Shown here: positions 6,214-13,842 of the stretch, piece by piece
How the letters are laid out: each line of letters starts with the position of its first letter
Numbering within the stretch: the stretch's first letter is position 1
DNA from: Kangiellaceae bacterium
GTDB taxonomy: Bacteria > Pseudomonadota > Gammaproteobacteria > Enterobacterales > Kangiellaceae
NCBI GenBank assembly: GCA_030590405.1
Contig: JAUUYO010000024.1
Location: 1 to 19,451, forward strand
Reading direction: 5' to 3'
Length of the DNA stretch: 19,451 nucleotides
The notes under the pieces: model-generated
What the model was told of the DNA's origin: nothing
The model's input: the letters and a program-made list of their open reading frames with translations, nothing else
The model's database searches: none
Program-made: the position numbers and the translations under genes

Positions 6214-7508
6214 ACGTTTTTGTTGTTATGTAGGTTTAAAAGTTGATTAACTATAGACATTATTTTATCGACTGCGCCACGATTATTTGCAAATGTTTTT
6301 TCGGTCGCTTGAGAGCGGGTATGTAGCAGGGATGGTTGAGAAAGTAATTTGTGCATCGCTTGATAAAGCGCTGAAGGTGTGTACACAATTTCGAGAGCGG
6401 CCTGTTTTTGTAAAATCTGACTAATATCAGAAAAATTATAGTTACTCGGTCCCATAATGACCGGTAGGCCGCAAGCGGCTGGTTCTAACGGGTTATGGCC
6501 GCCTCTTTCGATTAAACTTCCCCCGACAAAGGCGATATCCGACGCTCCGCACATCAGCGTCAGCTCGCCCATGGAATCGCCGACAAGCACGCTGTGTTGT
6601 TTACTCGGAGATTGCTTGTCACTTCGACTGCTAAATTCTAAATTTTTCTTTTGGCAGGCCTGTTTGAATTCTGCAAATCGTTCTGGATGACGCGGTACCG
6701 CGATCAATAATAAATCTGGAAAATCGGTTAATAATTTCTGATGAGTATCTAAAATTATTGCAAATTCTGCGGGATGAATACTGGCCGCTATCCATGCGAG
6801 TCTGCCTTTGCTCCATTGTTGTTTGAGCTGGCGTTGATTTTCTCTTAACTGATCAGACAAGGCAATATCAAATTTAATACTGCCGATTAAATCAATTTTA
6901 TTTTTGGCGACGCCTAGCGACTCAAAGTTTAAACGATCGGATTCATATTGCGCGGCAATTCGGCTAATCGTTGAAAATAATTCTTTGCTAAGTGGCAAAT
7001 GTTTTTGGTATTTTTTTAAAGATGAATCAGACAATCTTGCATTGGCTAATAATATCGGAACATTGTTTTTTGACAATTGATTGAGCAAGTTGGGCCATAA
7101 CTCGGTTTCCATCAAGATTGTTAATTTCGGTTTAATCCGTTTCACAAATCGCTTACAGGCACCTGGCCAGTCAAGCGGTAAGTAGCAATGTTGAATGTTG
7201 CGATGCTGAAGCTCGTCGAGCAGTTTTAATACTTCCTCCCGTCCTGTTGGAGTGGTGGTGGTGATCACAATGCTGTCGGATGTGTAGTTTTGTGCAATCT
7301 GTTTAAGCAATGGAATGGCCGCGCGGGTTTCGCCAACCGAGGCACAGTGAATGTGGATGCTCTCAGCGCTGAGGTTGCGCGGTGTAAATCCCATTCTTTG
7401 TTTTAGCCCCTTTAGATAACGAGGATCTTTTATTCCGCGATACAAGAAATATAGCCAGATGGCTGGCGACAGAACATAAAGCCATAAGGTATAAAACTTT
7501 CTGTTCAT
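6210..7508 (-). CDS. waaA: 3-deoxy-D-manno-octulosonic acid transferase
   Basis: This 432-residue protein is close to E. coli WaaA (425). It has an N-terminal membrane anchor (about 8-24), then ASVGE with catalytic Glu60, TTTTPTGREEV, METELWPN (about 133-140), and the CMP-KDO binding region GGSLIERGGHNPLEPAACG. It transfers KDO from CMP-KDO to the lipid A precursor at the inner membrane. The presence of kdkA next door suggests that this WaaA may add a single KDO that is then phosphorylated, as in Haemophilus and Vibrio; this is inference. It lies 52 bp after yhbY on the same strand and may be co-transcribed with it. There is no space for a terminator between it and kdkA. Confidence 0.95.
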   Translation of the reverse strand: MNRKFYTLWLYVLSPAIWLYFLYRGIKDPRYLKGLKQRMGFTPRNLSAESIHIHCASVGETRAAIPLLKQIAQNYTSDSIVITTTTPTGREEVLKLLDELQHRNIQHCYLPLDWPGACKRFVKRIKPKLTILMETELWPNLLNQLSKNNVPILLANARLSDSSLKKYQKHLPLSKELFSTISRIAAQYESDRLNFESLGVAKNKIDLIGSIKFDIALSDQLRENQRQLKQQWSKGRLAWIAASIHPAEFAIILDTHQKLLTDFPDLLLIAVPRHPERFAEFKQACQKKNLEFSSRSDKQSPSKQHSVLVGDSMGELTLMCGASDIAFVGGSLIERGGHNPLEPAACGLPVIMGPSNYNFSDISQILQKQAALEIVYTPSALYQAMHKLLSQPSLLHTRSQATEKTFANNRGAVDKIMSIVNQLLNLHNNKNV

Positions 7509-7560
7509 TGCTTGGGTTTTAAATGAATTAGCATCGCTGGATCTAAGAGGCAGTGGCAGG

Positions 7561-7875
7561 CTATTTGGGAATGGCTATTTTAGCTTCTTTGCTTCGCTTA
7601 AAAATAACCAACTTACCACCAATGGTTTGTACTTTAGCCGATTGGCTCTTGTTGATGATTTTTTCGATGATGTTATCTTTCGCTTGTTTGTCATCGGCTC
7701 GAATACTGATCTTGATTAACTCATGGGCACCAAGTGCAATGTTTATTTCTTCCATAACGGTTGGCGTCAGACCTTTGTCGCCGATCATCACAACCGGTTT
7801 TAAATCGTGGGCCAAGCCTTTGAGGTGGCGAATTTGGGAGTTAGATAGTTTGTGGGGATCAGATGATTTGCTCAT
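7561..7875 (-). CDS. yhbY: Ribosome-associated RNA-binding protein YhbY (CRM domain)
   Basis: This protein is 104 residues from the ATG at 7875; E. coli YhbY has 97. A TTG 12 bases further upstream (7887) is possible but has no ribosome site. It is a single CRS1-YhbY (CRM) domain: LSNSQIRHLKGLAHDLKPVV, then GDKGLT, HELIKISI, and the terminal VQTIGGKLVIFKRSKE. CRM proteins bind structured RNA, and YhbY associates with pre-50S particles. It is divergent from rlmE, the usual gammaproteobacterial arrangement, placing two 50S-maturation genes on one intergenic region. The stop is TAG. waaA follows on the same strand. Confidence 0.93.
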   Translation of the reverse strand: MSKSSDPHKLSNSQIRHLKGLAHDLKPVVMIGDKGLTPTVMEEINIALGAHELIKISIRADDKQAKDNIIEKIINKSQSAKVQTIGGKLVIFKRSKEAKIAIPK

Positions 7876-7975
7876 GGTTTTATTCAAATAGTTTTATTAA
7901 TTGGCAAATTTTACCATTGTTTAACGGATTTAGAGATAACATTTGCGGTATTATGCTCATTTAAACTCAGATATC

Positions 7976-7989
7976 CCAATTTAAATTGG
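7976..7989. repeat. 14-bp perfect palindrome upstream of rlmE
   Basis: CCAATTTAAATTGG is perfectly self-complementary and lies 28 bp before the rlmE ATG, between divergent yhbY and rlmE. It could be an operator or chance in AT-rich DNA. No regulator is known to me for it. Confidence 0.3.
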
Positions 7990-8016
7990 TTCAGGTTCTG
8001 GATTAAGGTCTTCAGT

Positions 8017-8637
8017 ATGGCAAAAAGCAAAAGTAGCAAAGGTTGGTTAAAAGAGCATTTTGATGATCCTTACGTTAAAATGGCTCAGGAAGACGGGGTT
8101 CGTTGTCGCGCGGTATATAAACTGCAAGAGTTGGATGATAAAGACAACCTATTGAAAAGTGGTATTAGCGTGGTCGATTTAGGCGCAGCCCCAGGAGGCT
8201 GGTCAGAATATGCGGCGAAGAAAATCGGAGATAAAGGCACTTTGGTGGCGACCGATATTTTGCCGATGGATCATTTGCATGGGGTCACCTTTATTCAAGG
8301 AGATTTTAGAGAAGAGTCAGTGCTTGAGGCTATTTTAAAGCAAATGGAAAATAATTCGGCAGACCTTGTTTTATCGGATATGGCCCCCAATATAAGCGGT
8401 GTAGACTCTATCGATCAGCCAGCATCCATGTATTTAGTTGAACTGGCATTAGATTTTGCCCAGCAAACTCTGGCAAAAAACGGTCGATTTTTAGTCAAAG
8501 TTTTTCAAGGCGCAGGATTTGATGAGTACTTAAAGGCCGTCAAACAGAGCTTTAAGCAGGTCAAAATACGCAAACCTAAGGCTTCGCGAGCCCGCTCAAG
8601 AGAAGTTTATATCTTAGGCCTGGAATTTAAAGGCTAA
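8017..8637 (+). CDS. rlmE: 23S rRNA 2'-O-methyltransferase RlmE (RrmJ/FtsJ)
   Basis: This 206-residue protein compares with 209 in E. coli. The SAM-binding motif VDLGAAPGGWS (53-63) is present. The K-D-K-E catalytic tetrad is complete at K35 (AVYKLQE), D121 (LSDMAPN), K161 (LVKVFQG) and E196 (SREVYIL). The enzyme methylates U2552 (E. coli numbering) in the A loop of 23S rRNA during late 50S assembly. TAAGG at 8004-8008 supports the ATG at 8017. A small intrinsic terminator directly follows its TAA, so ftsH probably has its own promoter even though the two genes are neighbours in most relatives. Confidence 0.96.
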   Translation: MAKSKSSKGWLKEHFDDPYVKMAQEDGVRCRAVYKLQELDDKDNLLKSGISVVDLGAAPGGWSEYAAKKIGDKGTLVATDILPMDHLHGVTFIQGDFREESVLEAILKQMENNSADLVLSDMAPNISGVDSIDQPASMYLVELALDFAQQTLAKNGRFLVKVFQGAGFDEYLKAVKQSFKQVKIRKPKASRARSREVYILGLEFKG

Positions 8638-8642
8638 AATAG

Positions 8643-8662
8643 ACTGGTTCGCCCGGTTTTTT
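8643..8662 (+). terminator. Short intrinsic terminator after rlmE
   Basis: A 5-bp stem ACTGG/CCGGT (8643-8647 with 8653-8657, one G-U pair) has a 5-nt loop and runs into six T residues (8657-8662), five bases after the rlmE stop. The stem is short, so termination may be partial. Confidence 0.5.
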
Positions 8663-8825
8663 GCAAAATATAGCTAAACTTTATTTGAAATATAGCGATA
8701 CACTTAATAGCTGGTATTAACCTGGCCAAAACTGATATAAATAACTTTTTGATAAATAGCGTAAATTTCGCGTCACATTAGTTTTATATAAAATAGATGA
8801 AAGCAGGAATAATGAGGATAACCCT

Positions 8826-10748
8826 TTGAACGATACAACAAAACATCTCTTACTTTGGTTGGTGATTGGCCTGGTGCTGGTTTCCGTTTTTAACAAATTT
8901 GAAGATGCCAAGCTCCAGTCCAGTGAAATCGAATTTTCTCAACTGATGGATGACATCGATCGAGGAAAGGTTGTCAGTGTGACCGTGGCTAATTCAACCG
9001 TCAAAGCGGTAATGAAAAGCGGCGAAGAAGTGACCACTAACATTCCTTATGGCTCACATGAAATATTGGCCGAAAAATCCCTCGAAAAGAAAATCGACTA
9101 TACCGGCGCGGAACCAGAAGGGGATAGTTTACTGTTTACTTTCTTTTTCTCCTGGGGGCCCATGCTATTGTTGATTGCTGTCTGGATCTTCTTTATGCGT
9201 CAAATGCAAGGTGGCGGTAAAGGCGGCGCGATGAGTTTTGGTAAAAGTAAAGCGCGTCTGTTAAGCGAAGATCAAATTAAAACCAATTTTTCTGATGTAG
9301 CTGGTTGTGAAGAGGCCAAAGAAGAAGTCGCCGAATTAGTCGATTTTTTGAAAGAGCCGAGTAAATTCCAAAAATTAGGCGGCAAGATCCCCCGCGGTAT
9401 TTTAATGGTTGGTCCTCCCGGAACTGGTAAAACCTTGTTGGCAAAAGCTATTTCTGGTGAAGCCAAAGTACCTTTTTTCACGATCTCTGGTTCGGACTTT
9501 GTTGAAATGTTCGTCGGTGTGGGCGCATCGCGGGTGAGAGATATGTTTGCCGAAGCGAAAAAGCAGGCACCTTGTATTATCTTTATCGATGAAATTGATG
9601 CCGTCGGTCGCCATCGTGGCGCGGGTCTTGGTGGTGGTCATGATGAGCGCGAGCAAACCTTAAATCAACTATTAGTCGAAATGGATGGTTTTGACGGTGA
9701 TGAAGGAGTGATTGTCATCGCTGCCACTAACCGACCCGATGTACTGGACCCCGCGTTATTGCGTCCCGGTCGATTTGACCGTCAGGTCACGGTTGGTTTA
9801 CCGGATATTAAAGGTCGAGAGCAAATTCTTAAAGTCCATATGCGTAAAGTGCCATTAGGCGATGATGTGCAGCCTGGTGTGATTGCCAGAGGTACGCCCG
9901 GCATGTCTGGTGCTGACTTAGCTAATTTGGTTAATGAAGCTGCATTATTTGCAGCTAAAGCGAGTGCACGTACGGTCACTCAGGAGTTTTTTGAAAAAGC
10001 TAAAGACAAAATACTGATGGGCACGGAACGTCGATCAATGGTGATGGATGAAGAAGAAAAGTTAAATACCGCCTGGCATGAAGCAGGGCATGCGCTTGTC
10101 GGTCGATTAACACCTAGTTCTGATCCGATATATAAAGTATCGATAATTCCGCGAGGCAGAGCATTAGGGATCACCATGCAATTGCCAGAGAAAGATCGTT
10201 ATAGTCATACTAAGGAATTTTTGGAAAGTAAATTATCATTGCTTTATGGTGGTCGAATTGCCGAAGAAATGTTGAATGGTGCGGACAAAGTGACTACCGG
10301 CGCTTCCAATGATATTAAACAAGCAACTTCAATTGCAAGAAGCATGGTGACTCATTGGGGGTTTTCTGAGAAGCTGGGTCCATTGATGTACGCTGAAGAC
10401 GAGGAAGAAGTTTTCTTAGGTCGTTCGGTGACTCAAACTAAACACGTATCAGATGATACCGCCAAAATTATTGATGATGAAGTCAAAGCGTTGATTTCAA
10501 AAAATTATGAACGCGCTGAAACATTGTTGCATGATAACCGTGATAAATTGGAAATCATGGCGGCAGCTCTGATGAAGTACGAAACCATTGATACTAAACA
10601 GATTGACGAAATTATGGACGGCAATCCACCTAGCCCACCAGCAGGTTGGAATGACGGCGACAATGCTGAGCCACCCAAAGCAGCGTCTAAGTCAAAATCT
10701 GATTCGCCGACGGACAGTAAAATTGGTGGACCCGCCGCTCAACCTTAA
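8826..10748 (+). CDS. ftsH: ATP-dependent membrane zinc metalloprotease FtsH
   Basis: This 640-residue protein compares with 644 in E. coli. TM1 is at about 8-22 and a short periplasmic domain follows. TM2 is at about 104-123. The AAA+ module has Walker A GPPGTGKT (196-203), pore FVG (229-231), Walker B IFIDEID and second region of homology TNRPDVLDPALLRPGRFD. The protease zinc site is HEAGH (418-422), with the third ligand Asp in TGASNDIKQA (about 496). The C-terminal tail is Pro/Ser/Lys-rich and disordered. FtsH degrades membrane proteins and cytoplasmic regulators such as LpxC and sigma-32 in other bacteria, which links it to the LPS and heat-shock genes here. The start is TTG at 8826 with GAGGA (8814-8818) seven bases upstream; no ATG is available. 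A 21-bp-stem terminator follows. Confidence 0.97.
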   Translation: MNDTTKHLLLWLVIGLVLVSVFNKFEDAKLQSSEIEFSQLMDDIDRGKVVSVTVANSTVKAVMKSGEEVTTNIPYGSHEILAEKSLEKKIDYTGAEPEGDSLLFTFFFSWGPMLLLIAVWIFFMRQMQGGGKGGAMSFGKSKARLLSEDQIKTNFSDVAGCEEAKEEVAELVDFLKEPSKFQKLGGKIPRGILMVGPPGTGKTLLAKAISGEAKVPFFTISGSDFVEMFVGVGASRVRDMFAEAKKQAPCIIFIDEIDAVGRHRGAGLGGGHDEREQTLNQLLVEMDGFDGDEGVIVIAATNRPDVLDPALLRPGRFDRQVTVGLPDIKGREQILKVHMRKVPLGDDVQPGVIARGTPGMSGADLANLVNEAALFAAKASARTVTQEFFEKAKDKILMGTERRSMVMDEEEKLNTAWHEAGHALVGRLTPSSDPIYKVSIIPRGRALGITMQLPEKDRYSHTKEFLESKLSLLYGGRIAEEMLNGADKVTTGASNDIKQATSIARSMVTHWGFSEKLGPLMYAEDEEEVFLGRSVTQTKHVSDDTAKIIDDEVKALISKNYERAETLLHDNRDKLEIMAAALMKYETIDTKQIDEIMDGNPPSPPAGWNDGDNAEPPKAASKSKSDSPTDSKIGGPAAQP

Positions 10749-10768
10749 CCATTATAGCGAGTGGCTAC

Positions 10769-10824
10769 AAAGGCACGAATGACACGAAACAATTCAATTA
10801 TTTCGTGTCATTCGTGCCTTTTTT
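10769..10824 (+). terminator. Strong intrinsic terminator after ftsH, 21-bp perfect stem
   Basis: Arms at 10769-10789 and 10801-10821 are perfect inverted repeats of 21 bp around an 11-nt loop. A run of T (10819-10824) ends the right arm. It lies 20 bp after the ftsH TAA and about 45 bp before pdxH. The stem is unusually long for a plain terminator. The left arm begins with only three A, so use on the minus strand would be weak. Confidence 0.85.
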
Positions 10825-10865
10825 CGGTTATAACTCTTCTGTTGTTTTAAGTTTTGGTAGTTTTG

Positions 10866-11504
10866 ATGATGAATTTCGAGCAAGTCAGGCGTGAATACCT
10901 GAAAAAAGGATTAAGTCGTTCTGAGTTGGACGCCGATCCGGTAACTCAGCTTAAAAATTGGCTTTCTCAAGCGGCCGAAGTCGAGCTGGTGGATGCTACG
11001 GCTATGACCTTATCGACAGTCGATCGATCCGGTCAACCTAGCCAACGAGTCGTTTTACTTAAAAACCTGGATCAAAAAGGATTGGTCTTTTATACCAATT
11101 TAAAAAGCCGTAAAGCACTGGATATTGAGCTCAATAACAAAGTAAGTGTTCACTTTGGTTGGTTGCCGTTGGAGCGACAGATTAAAATACAAGGTGTCGC
11201 GCATAAGATGTCTGCGGCCGAAAATTTAGCTTATTTTACCTCACGTCCCAGGAACAGTCAGCTAGCGGCCTGGGCCTCTAAACAGAGCCAGCCAATCTCT
11301 TCCAGGAAATTTCTTAATCAGGCATTTGAACAAATGAAAGCAAAATTTGCTGATGGAAAAATTCCTTTGCCTGATTTTTGGGGAGGCTATCTGATTGAAC
11401 CCACCGGATTTGAGTTTTGGCAAGGTGGCGGAGCAAGGTTGCACGATAGCTTTGCTTATTCCATGCAGCAAGGGGAATGGCATATTGAGCGTCTTGCTCC
11501 TTAG
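10866..11504 (+). CDS. pdxH: Pyridoxamine 5'-phosphate oxidase
   Basis: The protein is 212 residues from the first of two tandem ATGs (10866, 10869); an upstream TTG at 10854 would add four residues. FMN and substrate regions are intact: QRVVLLKNLDQKGLVFYTN, SRKALDIE, VSVHFGWLPLERQ, SRPRNSQLAAWASKQSQ, and the terminal FWGGYLIEP ... RLHDSF ... IERLAP. The R-x-H of RLHD is the PLP-binding pair known from E. coli PdxH. The enzyme oxidises PNP and PMP to PLP in the cytoplasm, the last step of de novo B6 synthesis and of salvage. It sits behind the ftsH terminator, so it has its own promoter, which I cannot place with confidence. The stop is TAG. Confidence 0.95.
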   Translation: MMNFEQVRREYLKKGLSRSELDADPVTQLKNWLSQAAEVELVDATAMTLSTVDRSGQPSQRVVLLKNLDQKGLVFYTNLKSRKALDIELNNKVSVHFGWLPLERQIKIQGVAHKMSAAENLAYFTSRPRNSQLAAWASKQSQPISSRKFLNQAFEQMKAKFADGKIPLPDFWGGYLIEPTGFEFWQGGGARLHDSFAYSMQQGEWHIERLAP

Positions 11505-11674
11505 CCAATATTTGTAAAACTCTGGTATTATCAGGGGCAAAAGAACTCTCAACCATCTTTTCTATTAGGCACTTAGACTCCTTTATTAGACTCTTGGACA
11601 CGGCTTTTTCGCTGGACTATTCCCTGACTAACCACTAAAATTCCCCTTTTCACGAGTTACAGAGAAATTATCTT

Positions 11675-12346
11675 ATGAATCCTATTCTCGACCTATTTGC
11701 TGCGTCGCCAATGAAACCCATGCAAGCTCATATGAGAAAAGTGCAGGAGTGTGTTGGTATTCTCCCCGATTTTTTTGATATGGTTTTTGCAGAGAACTGG
11801 GATGAAATGATGGCGCTGCAAAAGAAAATCAGAGCGATTGAAAATGAGGCCGATGAGTTAAAGAAAGCTTTGCGACTTAATTTGCCCAGTGGTCTGTTTA
11901 TGCCGGTGGCAAGAATTGATTTGCTCAACTTGCTTTCTTCACAAGATAAAATAGCCAATAAAGCTAAAGATATTGCCGGTCTGATCACTGGAAGAAAAAT
12001 GGTTTTTCCTGAAACTATTCGTGATGATCTAAAGGCTTATCTGGCACGTAGCATTGATGCCTCGGTACAAGCTGATAAAGCGATTAAGCAGTTGGATGAG
12101 CTTTTGGAGTCTGGATTTAAAGGAAGAGAAGTCAAGATCGTCGAAGAAATGATCAATGAACTGGATAAGATTGAAAACGATGCGGATGTATTGCAAATCA
12201 AAATGCGTCAAAAACTGTTTGATCTGGAAGAAAGTCTACCGGCAGTCAATGTTATATTCTTTTATAAAGTGATTGATTGGGTGGGAGATATCGCCGATAT
12301 GTCTCAGCAAGTTGGTTCGCGATTGGAATTGCTATTAGCAAGATAA
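11675..12346 (+). CDS. DUF47 / TIGR00153 PhoU-like protein, partner of Pit transporter
   Basis: This 223-residue, mostly helical protein has acidic amphipathic segments (IRAIENEADELKKALR, EMINELDKIENDADVLQIKM) typical of the PhoU-like metal-binding helical bundle of DUF47. It starts with the characteristic NPILDLFAASPMKPMQAHM. Genes of this family are usually placed directly before a pit-type phosphate transporter, as here (51-bp gap), and are thought to regulate it. ATG at 11675 is preceded by a weak AGAGAA site. It appears intact, in contrast to the interrupted transporter that follows. No clear Pho box is visible in the 170 bp upstream. Confidence 0.9.
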   Translation: MNPILDLFAASPMKPMQAHMRKVQECVGILPDFFDMVFAENWDEMMALQKKIRAIENEADELKKALRLNLPSGLFMPVARIDLLNLLSSQDKIANKAKDIAGLITGRKMVFPETIRDDLKAYLARSIDASVQADKAIKQLDELLESGFKGREVKIVEEMINELDKIENDADVLQIKMRQKLFDLEESLPAVNVIFFYKVIDWVGDIADMSQQVGSRLELLLAR

Positions 12347-12397
12347 GCCAAGCCATTAAAAAAAACAAACAAAAATAGATAATTAGAGAGAATAAAT

Positions 12398-12961
12398 ATG
12401 CTCGACTTTTTTTCCGAATATCAGTTAATACTGATTAGTCTCGCTGGGGTCTTTGGGATCTTGATGGCTTTTGGGATTGGTGCAAATGATGTAGCTAATG
12501 CCATGGGAACCTCAGTGGGCGCTAAAGCGCTAACCGTTAAACAAGCGATTATCATCGCGATGATCTTTGAATTTGCTGGCGCGTTTTTGGCCGGTGGTGA
12601 AGTCACATCGACCATTCGTAAAGGCATTATCGATGCCTCAAGCATGGTGGATACCCCTGAATTATTAGTTTTTGGAATGATGGCATCTCTTTTGGCGGCG
12701 GGTATCTGGTTGATCATCGCTTCTTATTTTGGCTGGCCGGTTTCGACCACTCATTCAATTGTTGGAGCGATAGTTGGTTTTGCTGCGGTTGGCATCGGTA
12801 TGGATGTGGTGCAATGGGGAAAGGTCGGTTCGATTGTTGCCAGCTGGGTGGTATCGCCGGTTCTTTCAGGGACTATGGCCTTTATGTTATTTACCAGCGT
12901 GCAAAAATTAATTCTCAACACTGATAACCCACTTGAGAACGCAAAAAAATATGTACCTTAG
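12398..12961 (+). CDS. pit: Pit-family inorganic phosphate transporter, N-terminal half (ends at in-frame TAG)
   Basis: This 187-residue N-terminal half of a PHO4/Pit transporter has about five hydrophobic segments. The family signature is GANDVANAMG (28-37) and the repeat signature is GWPVSTTHSIVG (112-123). GAGAG precedes the ATG. The frame stops at TAG 12959-12961 after KKYVP. The same frame continues with YMFLAGFMISL and the whole second half, so with the stop read as one residue the product would be 422 residues, the normal length for the DUF47-associated Pit type. No other damage is visible. Low-affinity Pit transporters import metal-phosphate with protons (or Na+ in some) across the inner membrane. 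A half-protein alone is not known to me to function. Confidence 0.85.
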   Translation: MLDFFSEYQLILISLAGVFGILMAFGIGANDVANAMGTSVGAKALTVKQAIIIAMIFEFAGAFLAGGEVTSTIRKGIIDASSMVDTPELLVFGMMASLLAAGIWLIIASYFGWPVSTTHSIVGAIVGFAAVGIGMDVVQWGKVGSIVASWVVSPVLSGTMAFMLFTSVQKLILNTDNPLENAKKYVP

Positions 12962-12967
12962 TATATG
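12959..12967 (+). other. In-frame amber codon followed by ATG restart point inside pit
   Basis: The sequence is TAG-TAT-ATG, all in the pit frame (phase 2 of the window). The stop falls in the linker between the two homologous PHO4 halves. The ATG at 12965 begins three bases after the stop, with no ribosome site upstream, so reinitiation by terminating ribosomes is the only obvious route to the second half. A single base change from TTG, TGG, TCG, CAG, AAG, GAG, TAT or TAC would explain the stop. Confidence 0.9.
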
Positions 12968-13666
12968 TTTTTAGCTGGGTTTATGATTTCACTTGTGACC
13001 CTGATGAAAGGTCTTAAGCATGTTGGGATCGATTTGTCGTTTGTTGAATCATTAGTGATCGCTTTTGGATTTGGCTTATTAGTGCTGATTGTCGGTAAAA
13101 TATTCATTAACCGGCAAGTCATTCAAGTTGACGCAGATAAAGAATTTCATTATGCCAGCGTAGAAAAAGTGTTTGCAGTATTAATGATTGTTACCGCGTG
13201 TGGTATGGCTTTTGCGCATGGCTCAAATGATGTTGCAAATGCCATCGGCCCGCTAGCGGCTGTTGTCAGCATTGTTGAAAGCGGCGGCGTGATTGGCGCA
13301 AAATCGGCGTTACCGCTTTGGGTACTGTTACTCGGTGGCGGCGGTATTGTGGTTGGTCTGGCGTTTTTCGGAGCACCGGTAATGAAAACCATCGGCAAAA
13401 GAATTACAGAACTCACTCCAAGTCGCGGGTTTGCCGCCGAATTAGCCGCTGCAACCACGGTAGTGATTGCTTCGGGAACTGGTATTCCGGTTTCGACAAC
13501 TCATACACTTGTTGGCGCGGTATTAGGTGTTGGTATGGCGAGAGGGATCGCAGCGCTTAATTTAGCCGTTCTGAAGAATATTGCTGTTTCCTGGGTAGTA
13601 ACTTTACCGGCAGGCGCTATTTTATCGATGCTCTTTTTCTTTATACTGAAAGGGATTTTTCTTTAA
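12965..13666 (+). CDS. pit: Pit-family inorganic phosphate transporter, C-terminal half
   Basis: This 233-residue C-terminal half is in the same frame as the N-terminal half. It holds the second PHO4 repeat: HGSNDVANAIG (85-95) and GIPVSTTHTLVG (173-184), with about six hydrophobic segments. Every hallmark is present up to a normal TAA, with no frameshift. The ATG at 12965 is three bases after the upstream TAG and has no ribosome site. Expression depends on reinitiation or readthrough unless the TAG is a sequencing error. It may equally be annotated with the first half as one disrupted gene, 12398-13666. Confidence 0.8.
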   Translation: MFLAGFMISLVTLMKGLKHVGIDLSFVESLVIAFGFGLLVLIVGKIFINRQVIQVDADKEFHYASVEKVFAVLMIVTACGMAFAHGSNDVANAIGPLAAVVSIVESGGVIGAKSALPLWVLLLGGGGIVVGLAFFGAPVMKTIGKRITELTPSRGFAAELAAATTVVIASGTGIPVSTTHTLVGAVLGVGMARGIAALNLAVLKNIAVSWVVTLPAGAILSMLFFFILKGIFL

Positions 13667-13724
13667 TAATTGGTTGAATCGTTACTGATCATTAATAAAA
13701 GACTAAATTTTTAGGATTTTGTAG

Positions 13725-13744
13725 GCCGGGAAGTCTTTCCCGGC
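13725..13744. repeat. GC-rich hairpin downstream of pit
   Basis: A perfect 8-bp stem GCCGGGAA/TTCCCGGC encloses a 4-nt GTCT loop. No T-run follows on either strand, so it is not a typical intrinsic terminator. It lies between convergent pit and hslU and may be part of an interspersed palindromic repeat, or may protect a 3' end. Confidence 0.5.
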
Positions 13745-13805
13745 AAAATGGATGATACAGTGAGATCTGAGTGATGTTAAAACTAGTCATAATGTGCCAA
13801 ACCGT

Positions 13806-13842
13806 TGGAGATTGCCGCGTCGCAAGCTCCTCGCAATGACAG
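13806..13842. repeat. Partial palindrome of a widely dispersed intergenic repeat type
   Basis: The minus strand reads GTCATTGCGAGGAGC-TTGCGACGCGGCAATCTCC (13807-13840, hyphen added). From memory, this pattern (ATTGCGAGGAGC...GACGCGGCAAT) recurs as an intergenic repeat in many unrelated bacterial genomes. It forms an imperfect hairpin through ATTGC/GCAAT ends. It lies just past the 3' end of hslU and about 60 bp from the GC hairpin. Copy number in this genome cannot be seen here. Confidence 0.5.

Noticed and set aside
7553..7891. 112-codon plus-strand ORF over yhbY
   Set aside because: Antisense shadow of the conserved YhbY CRM domain.
7929..7957. Possible rlmE promoter TTTAGA-17-TATGCT
   Set aside because: Only 4 of 6 matches in each hexamer, which is expected by chance in AT-rich DNA.
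8749..8790. Possible promoter before ftsH (TTGATA with TATATA/TATAAA downstream)
   Set aside because: The spacing is about 30 bp, far from 17, and no acceptable sigma-32 pair was found, so no promoter is called.
11314..11601. 95-codon minus-strand ORF over the 3' end of pdxH
   Set aside because: Mostly antisense to conserved pdxH; no ribosome site or recognisable domain.
12398..13666. Genome-wide TAG reassignment as the explanation for the split pit gene
   Set aside because: Seven other complete genes in this window end at TAG at the expected homologous length.
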